Shown here in pieces: positions 12,108-22,875 of a stretch of DNA of 64,000 nt. The position numbers and the translations under genes were made by a program. Every line of letters starts with the position of its first letter. Within the stretch, counting starts at the first letter, position 1. Origin of the DNA: Favolaschia claudopus (taxonomy: Eukaryota; Basidiomycota; Agaricomycetes; Agaricales; Mycenaceae); the NCBI GenBank assembly GCA_037176885.1, contig JAWWNJ010000004.1, positions 3,348,001-3,412,000 of the forward strand. The letters run 5' to 3'. The notes under the pieces were generated by a model. The model did not search any database. It was not told where the DNA came from and saw nothing but the letters and a program-made list of their open reading frames with translations.

Positions 12108-12301
12108 TCATAAAAATAAAATTGGCGAGATTTCGCGGTTATGCGTTTCAAACCACCAGAGATTTGATCTGAATGCGTCCTTGTCACCATCTGCTACGCG
12201 CGAAGTCAACATATCGGCATACACTGCATCGTCGAACTCGAGACCGCAGCGAAGGCTCAGCAATTTTAGTTCGGGAATGAGTGATGTGCGCAGCCCAAGA
12301 C

Positions 12302-12340
12302 CAAGTTCACGTAGAAAGTGCCACTTTCTACGTGAACTTG
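12302..12340. repeat. Perfect 19-bp inverted repeat at the insertion junction
   Basis: CAAGTTCACGTAGAAAGTG is followed by one base and its exact reverse complement. The left arm is coding sequence of pseudogene C (HFLREL read on the minus strand). The right arm is the first part of the inserted DNA. The insertion edge is thus an inverted copy of its own target. Confidence 0.9.
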
Positions 12341-13128
12341 TGTTAACCACGGTTTTGCTCCCGTCTCTTTCCGTAGTATGTATCTTCGTTCTGATCGGAC
12401 GATGACCTCGACCCCAGGTATGCATTCTCTCTCTTTGCTTTCCTTCTCTCAACACACTTTCAAAGCAATAGGTTGTGCTCTCTCCGGTTTGGGGTAAGTT
12501 GGGGCTCACCTTTCCTGTGAGTCAACGTCTCAATGTTCTTTAGGTTACGCTGCTCGGAGCTAGTAGTGGGGAGGATCGTGTCCGCATTCTGTCATGGTAT
12601 TTGTCAAGTGATACCTATTGCCTGTGTTGTGAGTTCTTTTTCCTCATTGTATTGATTCTTTTTTGTCTGATTATTCTTCCGTTAGTAAGGTAACTTCAAT
12701 GCACTGATCTCCTCGCCGGACGACTGTGAGTTCCTTCGCTCTTTTGACTGTGCACTGTATCTCATGCCGTTGTTGTAGCTGTCTGTTTCGAGGTGGAAGG
12801 AGTCGTTTGTGGAAGGGTTTATTTGTTGTGTAGCATATTTTTGCGCGTACAACCGCTGTTCTTATGTAGTCCAAATACAGTTCATTGACTTGCAAGTTTC
12901 GTGACTCGTGAGCAATAATTTCCAAGTAGAAAGGGACCAGAAATTGCTCGGAACACTGTCCAAAACTCGAGAAATTTCGCGAAATTTACCTTCCTCGTTC
13001 CGGGCGATATCATATTTTGGCGAAATTTCCCGAAATGACGAAATGAAGAAAATTTCGGGAAATTTCGCAACTTTTTCGTGGTTTTTTCGTGACATTTCGC
13101 CAAAATACGGAGGGAGGTTTTCCCTGAT
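12321..13128. mobile_element. About 0.8 kb insertion inside F-box pseudogene C
   Basis: The boundaries come from where similarity to paralogue F stops and resumes. The insert has no coding capacity. It carries the right arm of a 39-bp palindrome at one end and a cluster of GAAATTTC-type repeats at the other (12,960-13,110). No clean direct target duplication or terminal inverted repeat is visible, so the element class is unknown. Confidence 0.55.
12960..13110. repeat. Cluster of GAAATTTC / CGAAATTTCG palindromic repeats
   Basis: Around ten variants of GAAATTTC(G) and its complement lie within 150 bp. They include TTTCGCGAAATTT and the pair ATTTTGGCGAAAT (about 13,014) and ATTTCGCCAAAAT (about 13,095), which are reverse complements and could fold the block into a long hairpin. 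Confidence 0.7.
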
Positions 13129-14519
13129 GTGGTTTGTGATAGTGACGGTGTTGGTGGATGTGCCGCAATCCGTGACGAATAATCTCTCGAGTCTGGCCAG
13201 CACACGAAGGCAGCAAAGTAGCTCTTCGTCGGTCCATATCACGCGAATGGCGAGGTACGTGAGGCGAGAAGCGAATCCGGAGCGGTCCGCCAACGCCAAG
13301 AAGGAGCTGGAGTACCAAACGGGAGGTAATGCGATGTCGGACGGGTATGCCTTCGAGAGCGGAGAGGGTTAGGCAGTCGAATAGATGTCCAACGACGGCA
13401 CCGTCGGTGGTAGATGACAGCAACCTAAGGTAGAACTTCTTCATTCCAGACGAGACTTGCAGATCCCAAGGCTCGTGGCCAGGGGATTCATGCTGGAGGT
13501 TAAGATAAAACGTGCACTTCGACACATTCGGCGCCAACTGAAGCACGGAGAGGGGTGAATAGGAAGGACCTGGGCTGTTGTGGGAATCATAGGTGATGGT
13601 TTTCAACTGCGTCCAAGGTAGTATGGGTTGGTTGTCAAGATATCCGCTGAACGAGAATTCTGTCAAAGCAGGGGCGTTTCGGAAAACTTGTAAGTACACC
13701 CTCCCACAACTCTACATTGAGGTCAAGCTTCACCAGTTGATCAAGCTTCATCATGGCTGAGGAGAAAGCCATATTGGGAGTGCCTCTGGACCAGATGTAG
13801 ACTTCCCTCCATCTATGTGCATGCTGTAGAAGCATTTCCGCGATAACCTCACCGTTCGAAGAGATGTTGTATGCTATGCCAATATCGAGGGTTAAAGGGA
13901 AATCTTGCCCGCGAGCCAATGAACTTTCCAGCAAATTACCAAGTATTGAAGTTACTCCATCAGAAATTCCCCAATAGTCGACATCGACCGTTATTAGGGA
14001 CCACAGTTTCGGGGTGTGCATGGCAATTAGATACCAGCGAGTGCATACCTTCCGATTTTCAGACGAAGCACACATTGACAGACAACAATCCAAAAAAGCT
14101 TGACTCACCTGAGCTAACTGCAGAAGATGGCTATGGGCGAGTCGGTTCATTTCATCGTCAGTAGTGATTGTGTCTGAGATCCAATATAGTTGTTCGGGAA
14201 CACATAAATCGAAAATCTCCGCTAGTAGCTCATTCGGGAGTTTGTGAACGGGAGACAGGATGCTGCGACAAAGATTGAGATACGATTCAAGCGAGGTCCG
14301 TTCCGAGGCTAATCGGCTGATTTCCTTCTGGAGTGTTTCGATCTCAGTCTCGTAGTGCTGAATCTCGGCAGGTGCGTTGGCCATGGTCGATTGCAGCTTA
14401 GAGAGCTCCAGTCCCGTTGGTAAAGCACCAAACCGAGCGAGTTCTCGGATGTTTTCTACTTCGGCGGGAGTAGGGAGGCAAAAAGATGTGAATCCGCTTT
14501 CTTCGTGCAGAACGGCCAT

Positions 14520-15138
14520 TTCTACAGGATTTGGTTTGATAATGAATGATTATGTCTGAGAGCTGGGATGGTACCTAGACTACAACAATCACAAGTTGTT
14601 CACGGGCGATGGAAGAAGACAAGAGGCAAAGGCCAAGGTCTCCCGACGGCGACTCGGACGTTTCGAGTCGTGGTCGAGTTGGGGAGAGTTTGAGATGCAA
14701 GACCAAAGACAGAAGAGTTGAGAAGCTCAGGTGACACAGAGTATCAACCGCAAAATCGGACGCAGTCCGCCAAGAGGAGGGCGGCCGAGTAAATCCGGAT
14801 ATCATGCCCTCCCTCGGCCGATGGTCGGTGGTCGGTCCGAGCTCCTTGACATGTCTTGAACAGCGACCACTCAGTTTTCATATAGCTCCTTCAATTTTGG
14901 ACATATCCCTTAGCACAAAGTTAGAGCCCCCCCAAAGTGATATGTTCTGACTCCGCTTGTGTGCTTTCTGTGCTTATGCGAGGGCCGTACATTATGCAGT
15001 TCGCAGATTGACTGCCTTCGGTGGTTTCGGCAGAAAGGATGACAAGGTTACATTGCGTCAGCATCCAAACACTGTCCAAACATCTCGCCAGGATTTTGCG
15101 CTGTGCGGAGGTCGGACCGAACCTCGTGACCCCCCTCC
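14520..15138. other. Intergenic region upstream of pseudogene C
   Basis: No gene is seen. A stretch containing GGAGGTCGGAC near 15,100 recurs inverted near 15,850, outside the inverted repeats of the next feature. The element there may therefore be larger than its best-conserved arms. Confidence 0.4.
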
Positions 15139-15788
15139 CACAGCGGCGTTTCGTCAATTTATCGGCCCGACAAGTTAATTGTTAAGTGCAAAGTTTCTAG
15201 TTGAAAAAATTTCGCACACGTTGCGTAAATAGCGATCCGAAATTTCCATATAAGGAAGTTACGCGGTCACGTGACGGGCTACTTACGCAACGTTTTTCTG
15301 CCAAATATTTCTAACTAAGGTTGGGGACTGGCAAATCACACCAAACAAATGTCTGTTTGGACTTTGTTTGTTCGGAGTCGGTCCCGCCCCCCGCCCTCTA
15401 CAGTAACACTAAAAATCTGAAATAAATTGCAAATGAGTCCTGAGCCGAATCCTCAGGGAATGTCCCGCGCCGATTTCCCGAATTTTCCCCAAGAAGAGCG
15501 GAACATTAACGCAGAAATGGCTGTGAAATGGCTTCGCACGGAGAAAATAATCATTTGCGGAACAGCAAGGGCCAAAATAAAAAATGTGGCCGGGACATTC
15601 CCTGTAGATTACAGATACTAAGAGATCCTATACTCAAGTTGTGTTGGAAATGTCGACGGTTGAGGCTGCAGAAGGGACGGATGAGGGGCAGACATTTGAT
15701 CACAGCCACTTGCCAGTCCCCACTACTTAGAAACTTAGCACTTAACAATTAACTTGTCGGGCCGATAAATTGAGGAAACGCCGCTGTG
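15139..15788. mobile_element. MITE-like element with 61-bp terminal inverted repeats
   Basis: Arms 15139-15199 and 15728-15788 are inverted copies that begin CACAGCGGCGTTTC and end AAGTTTCTA, matching at about 59 of 61 positions. The 650-bp unit has no open frame of note. It contains a nested inverted repeat, ACGTTGCGTAA near 15,222 and TTACGCAACGT near 15,282. Flanking C-runs hide any target-site duplication. This pattern is typical of a non-autonomous DNA transposon; the superfamily is undetermined. Confidence 0.7.
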
Positions 15789-15800
15789 TCCCCCCCCCCC
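15789..15800 (+). repeat. Homopolymer C run
   Basis: A T is followed by a run of twelve or so C bases next to the right arm of the inverted-repeat element. The run length is likely to be unstable and is a place where assembly error is possible. Confidence 0.6.
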
Positions 15801-15889
15801 CTCGCCATTTTTCTAGGCATGATATCATCATTTTTCTGTCCGACCTCCTCTTGCAGTCCGCTGACAAACGGTGTAGGGCAGTTGGCGGT

Positions 15890-15950
15890 GGGAGGGACCG
15901 GCAATCCGGCAAATAGAAAACCGGTGACGAACAAACTGTTCCCACGCTCA
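15890..15950 (+). repeat. ACCGGCAA-motif dispersed repeat (copy before MYND gene I)
   Basis: GGACCGGCAATCCGGCA is followed by AACCGGTGACGAACAAA and TTCCCACGCTC, about 45-100 nt before the ATG of gene I. The closest match is the copy before F-box gene F (21,035-21,090), which shares the ACCGGCAA, AACCGGxGAC, AACAAA and TTCCCACGCTC blocks in order. Confidence 0.55.
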
Positions 15951-15991
15951 ACGACCTGCACTTAACCAACACTTAACAACCCCGAAGCTCC

Positions 15992-18152
15992 ATGCATCCA
16001 GCGTTGGATATCAGCAATTTACAGCGGCTTCCCGCTCATCAGAGAGTGCGTCGACTTGCTTGAAACGTGCCAGTCACCGTTCATGAAGCCTGAAACCTGC
16101 ACAATCGGACAGGCGGCCGCAATCGCGGTCAGCAGCGACAACCCCACTGTAGGCCAACTTCAAGCCGTCAAATCACACGTGGAAACGGCCGCTACGTCGC
16201 GAAAAAAACTCTATCTTCCCGTATTCTACTCTCACCTCGCTCGGGAGCACATACCTACACCCAAAGACTGGGAATCTCATTCGACTGCCATCTTGGACTG
16301 TCTTTCTCGCGCAACGCTCTCACTACAATGCATATTCAAACTATTGGACGCGGCCGAAAGTGATCTATTATTCGCAGTATGGCCCTGTATCTGGCCATGG
16401 ATTTATTTCTTGCATGTGCACGCCGAACATATTCCTGCGACGATCAGGATTCCTGAGACAATTCTCTACACCTCTGCCGTTATAATTGCAGCACACACCC
16501 GACCCACAATGGAACTCTCCTCCACCCTTGGCTTCAGGAACTTCCTCGGGAAAGCATGGGCCGTGGTATTGGCATCGGATTCAACTCCATCTCCATCCAC
16601 CGACAAACCTTTCGACTTTGATCGTTTCTTCGTCTCCCTGGCACGCTTCCTCGGAAACCTCCGCTTCGATAACCCGAATCATTTCGCGGAACTCCTATCC
16701 GGTGCTGGCGGGACCTTGGAACATCTAGCCAACCTGAGCGGCCGATATCTGCGCAACGTCATCGAACATTCGCCTCCACAAAGCATACCCCCAATCCACC
16801 TCCCTAGTATAATAGCCTTCGTCCTCTCTAGTCCCTCAGGTGTCGCCAACGTGCCGCGCAATAAGATGCAAGAGCAATTCCTCGATATCCTTCCCCGGCA
16901 TGGATTCATTCACGCGTTGATACTCGCGCTGGACGCGCACTTCCGCTGGGAAGTCAGATCTGACTCGCATTCTTTCCCTGGGGCGGTGCTGCTAAAGCGA
17001 CTCTTCATGTCGCCGCACGGCAGCGGCTGTCTTTTCCTGGCTATAGAGATTGGTTTGCTCCGTGTTCTGGGGCAAATTGCCCTCCGACATAGCCCGGCGA
17101 TCGACGTTGTCTTGCAGTACTTTTTGGATACGATTTTGCCGGGTGGCCTGGCAAACTACGATGTAGTTCACGCTTTTGATACGATGCGGGCTGAGCTCGG
17201 CAAGCTTTCATCCTCAAGAAAGTTTCGAGCACTCAGCATATACCCCAAATGGGAGTTTTGCATGCAGCTTGGGGAGATGCGGTGCCGGCTATTGAGGCAA
17301 ATGGAGGATAAAGAAGAATTTCGGGCTTGCGATGATCTCAAGGTTCGTCGATTGTTTACCTCGAACTTATGTCGGGAATGAAGTTGAACTGATTTTGAAT
17401 TCATATCTGATTATAGTGCGGAAAGATTCAACTGAAATCCAACCTCCGGCGCTGCTCAGGGTGCCATACTGCATATTATTGCGCGCGCGAATGCCAAGTT
17501 TCAGATTGGGAACATGGTAACCACAACAAATGGTGCTACGCCAGTCAAAAATTGTCACTCGGTGCGTTCTTCATTGTCTACTTCTGCAACGTGTTGAATT
17601 CTCTTTTCATTCACAACTTAAACAGCGGAATCTGTTTCAGATCCCATCGACCTGGGGTACCACGAACGGCGATTTCTGCGAATACTCGTTCATCAGACGT
17701 ACCAGGAAAATATCCAATTTATTTGCGTTGAACAGGTCAAGCTTTTGGCATCGGTGCTGTCAGACTCGGGCTCCGAATCAGAAAGCCCTGTCGTGCTATT
17801 CGACTTTACGGCCAATCCACCATATGTCTCCGTTCTCCCAATCTCGCACTGCTATTCAGTCCTCCCCGATGAAGTGCATTCGCAACTGGGATATCTCTCG
17901 CAGCGAGAGAGACAAAGTCGTGGACGGATGCAACTGCATATCGTCAAACTCATGTCGCTGGAGGATAGAACTAAGGGGGAAGTTCGATTTTGGGTCATTC
18001 CTTTGCGATCTGATTCAGGGTTTGTTTGGGATGAGCTGGAGCGTGTTGCGAGTAAAAAACGGGAAGATGGAGATGCCATTGAAGGGGATGTGGAGGGGAT
18101 AATTGAGAAGGTGCTGTCTCGGAGAGGAGGGAATGTTGTGGATATTCACTGA
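15992..18152 (+). CDS. MYND zinc-finger protein I
   Basis: Exons are 15992-16045, 16113-17342, 17417-17561 and 17626-18152, giving 651 aa. The first exon encodes MHPALDISNLQRLPAHQR and is joined through a 67-nt GTGCGT...ACAG intron; paralogue J has the same first intron with the same donor. A long helical, leucine-rich region fills residues ~20-420. The MYND finger spans ~424-468: a C-x4-C pair is split by intron 2 (CDDLK, then CGK), then RRCSGC, YYCAREC, and His/Cys near WEHGNHNKWC. A C-terminal domain of about 175 aa follows. MYND fingers are protein-interaction modules that bind proline-rich peptides; no SET domain is present. The cellular role is unknown. Gene I has no obvious lesion. Confidence 0.8.
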
Positions 18153-18908
18153 ATTGGACTTGAAGAGTAAGTAAAGTGGCATCGTAATAAGTACTTATTC
18201 CTTGCCGATTTTCTCTTACAATGATATCATAATTAGAGCGAAAGATGCAGCAGTTGAAATCATACGCATGGGTCTAGGCTGTGAGATTCCGTATCCGGTT
18301 TGGTCGAACAAAATTCGGTGCAGAGGAAGCAGACCGGCCGGCAATTCGGCAGCTGTAAACCGGAGCCAAATAACGATTTTCCCACACCCACTGCTTGCTC
18401 TTGACCTTGCTCTTGACGCAATCTTCACTGTTCACAACATCCGAGTTTCAACCCGTGTTCACGGCTTGCTCTGAAGACATCTTCTGCTGTTAAGATATAC
18501 GCTTCTGTCAAAGTCAACTTTGTCCTGCTGCAAGGCTGTCAAACGTGTTCAAGTCATCTGAACTCGTGCTTCCGAGCGACTTCCGAGTCTCTCTGGTGCC
18601 TCAACTTTCGACGGACCTGTGCGCGGTACACATCCGAGTTCGGGGTATAGCGTTGTTCAGATCTGGGACTCATTTTCCTGTGGTAAGTTATATCTACGCC
18701 GCACTAAGTATCGTCGCTTGGTCCTCCGCGGTAATAACCATTTTGCCTCGCGCTTTGAATGCCACTCGACAAATACAAAAGACGCTGGAATTCAGTCAAA
18801 GCGGCAGTATTTATTCGACGTCGATGTGCCGACACCGCCGATTCTTTCTCCCTCCTTACCTTCATCTCTGCCACTGCACCTTCTCAATTTCCTCTCCCCC
18901 AAATCGTC
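18153..18908. other. Intergenic region between MYND gene I and F-box gene E
   Basis: No gene is seen. A copy of the ACCGG motif lies at 18,331-18,372 (ACCGGCCGGCAATTCGGCA, then GTAAACCGGAGCC). The region 18,780-18,905 immediately before the start codon is C/T-rich on the plus strand, as expected for a fungal promoter or leader. Confidence 0.5.
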
Positions 18909-20556
18909 ATGAAAATCACCGGCTTCACCTCCAAACTCCTCCCAACCGCCGACCAAACGAAGCAGATATTCGAGATTAATCGCAGCGGCGTACTGCCACT
19001 CGATACTACCAGTCTGCAGACCGTTTTATCAAGCGTACCCCCGGAGCTGGCGCGCTATGACGCCGAGATCGAGAGACTTCTTTGCGAGCGCGAAATTCTC
19101 GCATCTCACCTCGAAAGCTGTCGCAGTGCGCTGGCCCCTGTGCATCGGCTTCCCGTGGAGCTCCTGAGCGATATTTTCGAGCTGTGTTTCCCCGCGGAAT
19201 TGTACAGAATCGATGAGTGGACCAGTTGTCAGATGGAAATAGACCGTGTCTCGCATCGACATTTGCTCAACTTCGCTCATGTGAGTGGCAAATTGAATGG
19301 AGGTTGAGTGGCATTTACTGACATTGGATTTGCCTCTATGATAGGTTTGCGCTCGATGGTACCGATTTACCACTGGGACGCCCAAACTATGGTCGACTAT
19401 CACTGTCGACACGTCTCTCTGGTCGGGGCCCCGGCTGCCCGATAATGCGCTGCTATTCCTTCTTGAATGCGCATTGGACCGAGGCCGCGACTATCCCCTC
19501 AATATCACAGTCTACATTGAATGCAACGCCCACCACGGCGACGCCGTTCTCACCCTCCTTTCCAAACACGCCGGTAGATGGCACCAAATCAACATCCTCT
19601 CCAACGACCAGCCCAGCCGCTCCCTCTCCTCAATCAAAGGGTCGCTCAATCGACTCCAGAAAGTCGAGCTCGATACCAAGTGGAAGAAAATCGACATTTT
19701 CGAACATGCCCCTTGCCTGACGGAATTCACGTTCCACGGGAAGAGCAAATATCTGCCGAACCTTCCGTGGAGGCAAATTCAAACTCTCACATGCGTCGGG
19801 GACCCGTACACCACTGCCCGTCCCTTGCAATCCTCTCTCGCCCTTCTGCGCTCTGCCGCCAATGTCGAACACTTCACCGCACGTCTTGACCTGCGTGACT
19901 GCAATCGGCACTCAATCAGCACTTCACCAATGGTGTCGTCCAAAGTACGACACCTTGATCTCCAATTAGCAGCGGATCATCCGGGAATGGTTGAAAAGCT
20001 ATTCGATTCGCTGATCCTTCCCTCCTTAACCTCCTTCACCATTTCCCGTTTCGAAACAGACCCCTGTGAATGGCCGACAACCTCAACTTCGTTTTTGCTC
20101 CTCGCAAAGCGCTCAGGATTTGCGCATCATCTCCTACATCTTTCGCTCGACACCATGATTCCCGTTACGGAACTCCTTCGCTGTCTGGAGGTCCTCCCCG
20201 CCCTCGAGAATCTAACGATCAAGGACTGTATTCTCGATGACGCCGCACATATCGTGATTACCGATACCCTTTTGCGCGGTCTCACTTATGTCGCCGGGAC
20301 AACTCCACTCGCACCGAAGCTTCATGTGTTGAAGCTCGAGTCGATTCTCACGTTCACCGAATCGATCTTTGTGGAGCTAATTGATTCGAGGGTCAAACGG
20401 ATTCGTGATATTGAAGGAGAGCAGCCTTTCCGAATTATACTTTCCCCGTCGTGGATGCTGGACGCCGATATAGGTGAATTTCGCCCGGAACTAGTTCCAC
20501 GCTTGGAAGAGCTTGAATCGAAGTTGGAGGGAAGATTGGTTGTTGAGCTTGAATAA
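18909..20556 (+). CDS. F-box-like protein E with N-terminal coiled coil
   Basis: Exons are 18909-19280 (124 codons) and 19345-20556 (404 codons), giving 527 aa. The intron is 64 nt (GTGAGT...ATAG), phase 0, at the family position. The order of parts is: TGFTSKLLPT module, INRSGVLP, coiled coil (RYDAEIERLLCEREIL), F-box (RLPVELLSDIFELCFP, ~88), VCARWYRFTTGTPKLW, then leucine-rich repeats ending LEELESKLEGRLVVELE. A putative SCF adaptor. The frame is complete, the chosen ATG directly precedes the conserved module, and a pyrimidine-rich leader precedes it. It is in tandem with gene F downstream. Confidence 0.85.
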
Positions 20557-21195
20557 CAACGGACAAGTACTAGTATTTGTAGAAGTTACGAAATTATGCC
20601 CGCCCGGTTTGAAATGAAATAATGAGCGCAAGTTACAGACAAACCGCACCGGCGGAGTCGAACCGTGCGTTGGGGGAGTCATTAGTGATGAGGAGGAAGT
20701 TCTTAATTAAGGGTCAGTAGGGAGTCGAAGCCTTGTGGTATGCGCTGAATGGTGTGGTAGGTCCGACTGGGCAGTACTTTCAGCGTGTATTGCCGGTATA
20801 TCATGTGAATAGTAATAGCTTCAAGAAGTAATTTGAGTCTTCCGGCGATGAGAGTAAGTAGTTGTCGAGCGGTGAGTACTTAATCGGCGTTGTAGCTCGT
20901 TGAAATGGGAACGAGGCTCGAATCGGAGCATGTCGGAGTGCGCCAAAGAGATATACAGCCATCCGTTGAGATAGAGCAAGCTCAGCCGACAAAAATTGAG
21001 TTGATCATCGTGGTGGTTGAGAGCAGGAGGAACCGGCAACTCGGCTACGTACAAACCGGAGACAAACAAATGTGTTCCCACGCTCTCCCTCTTTTACCGC
21101 TCCTTAACATTGCAGTGGGTACCTAGTGTCTCCTACGCTCATTTCTCAGCGCTCATATCCGGCCCACATCAGCTATTGCCACTCTACGGCTGCGA
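20557..21195. other. Spacer between tandem F-box genes E and F
   Basis: No gene is seen. TTCGACTCC (minus strand) occurs twice, near 20,660 and 20,730, with a small hairpin (GCACGG.../...CCGTGC-like) at the first. These resemble tRNA B boxes but have no A box, so I do not call a tRNA. The ACCGG motif copy is listed separately. Confidence 0.45.
21005..21095 (+). repeat. ACCGGCAA-motif dispersed repeat (copy before F-box gene F)
   Basis: GTGGTGGTTGA is followed by GGAACCGGCAACTCGG, AAACCGGAGACAAACAAA and GTTCCCACGCTC, 100-190 nt before the start of gene F. It is nearly the same string as the copy 45-100 nt before MYND gene I and shares its left block with the copies beside N1 and N2. Confidence 0.55.
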
Positions 21196-22875
21196 ATGGA
21201 CTCACCGGGTGGAGAGTTGGGGTTCTCCTCTGCCTTCGTCCCAACGCCCATCGACGTGGCGAATATCAAAGAATTAGCGCGTTCCGGCGTTTGCCCAATG
21301 GACTCACAGCTCTCCAAACTACGGATCACGATGGCAGCAGCTCCAGTTGAACTCGACCGCTACGATGCCGATATTGAAAGACTTCAAACAGCACTAAGCC
21401 GACTAACTTCAGAACGAAGCGTGCTCGCATCGTACACTGATTTCTGTCGCAGTGTTTTGTCTCCTATTCAGAGACTCCCGAATGAGCTGCTAGCCGACAT
21501 TTTCGATTTCTGTCTTCCCGACGATTTGTATATGATCTTCGCCAGCACCACAGACGACGAGGTAGATCGGCTCGCTCGTCGCTATCTCCTACAGTTGGGC
21601 CAGGCGAGTCTTGGTTTTGGTGTTGATACAAGTGTGCTTTCCTCGTCTAACGATTCGAAGGTATGCACACGTTGGCATCGAGTTGCTATGGATACTCCAA
21701 AATTGTGGTCTACCATCGCTGTCGATACAGAAGTTTGGAAGTGGTCTTTTATAGGAGACGCAAGGCTTGCTGATCTACTCGAATCCTCTTTGGCGCGCGG
21801 ACGAAATTCCCCCCTCACTCTTCATATGGGCATATCAAACAGTGACAGTGATGTTGTCGTCTTCGAAGCTCTTTTGGAGCATGCGCACAGATGGAAGAAT
21901 GTCTTCGTGTCTTCCTCGGGCGCACCCTGTGTCGCGCTATCCTCCGCTATGATCAGTCTAGATCAGCTGGAGATGCTCGATTTGAACGTGGATTCGTGGG
22001 GTCGGCTACCAGCTTTCCAAAACGCCCCTCGTTTGAGGTACCTCGCATTCAGCGGATATGTTGGCGATCTGCCACTTCTACCTTGGACGCAGATCAAAAC
22101 CATCGTTTACGATTCCCATGACACCCCAGGTCCTCGGTATTCGCCGCTCTCCGTCCTAAATCGCGCACCCCAATGCGCAAATGGCACATTCTATCTAGAT
22201 CTCCGGGAATGCCCTCCACATGAGCCATGGGAGGTCGACATCAAGTCCAGATTGAATCAGCTCTTCTTTCAGTTGCTGGTTTCGGAGGGCGATGATGCAG
22301 TCGCCGCAAATTTATTCGACGCACTGACTCTCCCCAACCTCGAAGCCCTTGAGATATACCCGTCCGACGGCACCTCTCCTCCAATTTGGTCATCGACCCA
22401 TTTCTTGGCCTTGGTTGAACGCTCAGGATTTGATTCCTGCCTCACATGGCTGGCTATTCGCGCCGTTGTGTCAGACGAGGGATTGCTACGATGTCTTCGA
22501 GCACTGCCTAAGCTGGAACGACTATTCTTTACAGAATGCGGCTCGTCCCCCGCCAGCTTTTCCGCCACCATCACCGACAACTTTCTGCGAGGACTCTTCC
22601 TTGTGCGGGGCATGGCCTCCGTAATTCCTAACCTACGACTTCTGAGCCTTCGCTGCGGTCTTGACTTCAGCGATTCGGTCTACGCAGATCTGTTGGCTAC
22701 ACGCGCCCGATTATTTGACGGCAAGAGTGCCTTCGGAGCGAACCTCTGGTGGTTTGGGCCACGGAAGTGGGAGTTTTCGGTCGAAGCGATGGAGAGGATA
22801 AATCAGCTTGCATTGGATGGTGGCATTATTTTCAATACGGGCGAATATAACCCCGCTGTTCACGACTCGGACTAG
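21196..22875 (+). CDS. F-box-like protein F with a GC-AG intron
   Basis: Exons are 21196-21603 (136 codons) and 21661-22875 (405 codons), giving 540 aa. At the family's conserved splice position the donor reads CAG followed by GCGAGT, so the 57-nt intron would be GC-AG. No GT in the interval preserves the VCTRWHRVAMDTPKLW frame. The intron is stop-free and a multiple of three, so retention gives a 559-aa protein. Parts: GFSSAFVPT module, LARSGVCP, coiled coil (RYDADIERLQTALSRL), F-box (RLPNELLADIFDFCLP, ~94), leucine-rich C-terminal half ending near GGIIFNTGEYNP. A putative SCF adaptor. This is the best intact template for pseudogene C. Confidence 0.85.
   Translation: MDSPGGELGFSSAFVPTPIDVANIKELARSGVCPMDSQLSKLRITMAAAPVELDRYDADIERLQTALSRLTSERSVLASYTDFCRSVLSPIQRLPNELLADIFDFCLPDDLYMIFASTTDDEVDRLARRYLLQLGQASLGFGVDTSVLSSSNDSKVCTRWHRVAMDTPKLWSTIAVDTEVWKWSFIGDARLADLLESSLARGRNSPLTLHMGISNSDSDVVVFEALLEHAHRWKNVFVSSSGAPCVALSSAMISLDQLEMLDLNVDSWGRLPAFQNAPRLRYLAFSGYVGDLPLLPWTQIKTIVYDSHDTPGPRYSPLSVLNRAPQCANGTFYLDLRECPPHEPWEVDIKSRLNQLFFQLLVSEGDDAVAANLFDALTLPNLEALEIYPSDGTSPPIWSSTHFLALVERSGFDSCLTWLAIRAVVSDEGLLRCLRALPKLERLFFTECGSSPASFSATITDNFLRGLFLVRGMASVIPNLRLLSLRCGLDFSDSVYADLLATRARLFDGKSAFGANLWWFGPRKWEFSVEAMERINQLALDGGIIFNTGEYNPAVHDSD

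Larger units (their letters stand above)
12108..14519 (-). pseudogene. F-box gene C, broken by two frameshifts and an insertion
   Basis: The 5' part is intact: exon 14519-14109 with the GFTSFCLPT module, coiled coil and F-box (KLPNELLAEIFDLCVP), then a 60-nt in-frame stop-free intron (14108-14049), then VCTRWYLIAMHTPKLW. By comparison with paralogue F (21.2 kb) the frame shifts near 13,695 (before YLQVFRNAPAL) and again near 13,357 (before AYPSDIALPPVW). Coding similarity stops at TITNH (13,129) and resumes at FLREL (12,320), so about 808 bp is foreign. The C-terminus ends at NLWWF...REIS, 35-40 residues short of F. Upstream of the first shift the frame could still yield a 294-codon F-box product. 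The closest relative here is F. I judge it dead. Confidence 0.8.

Noticed and set aside
16045..16083. An apparent frameshift between MHPALDISNLQRLP and the body of MYND gene I
   Set aside because: A 67-nt GTGCGT...ACAG intron joins both parts in frame, and paralogue J has the same intron with the same donor.
20640..20740. Two TTCGACTCC strings resembling tRNA B boxes
   Set aside because: No A box, no cloverleaf and no acceptor pairing could be drawn.
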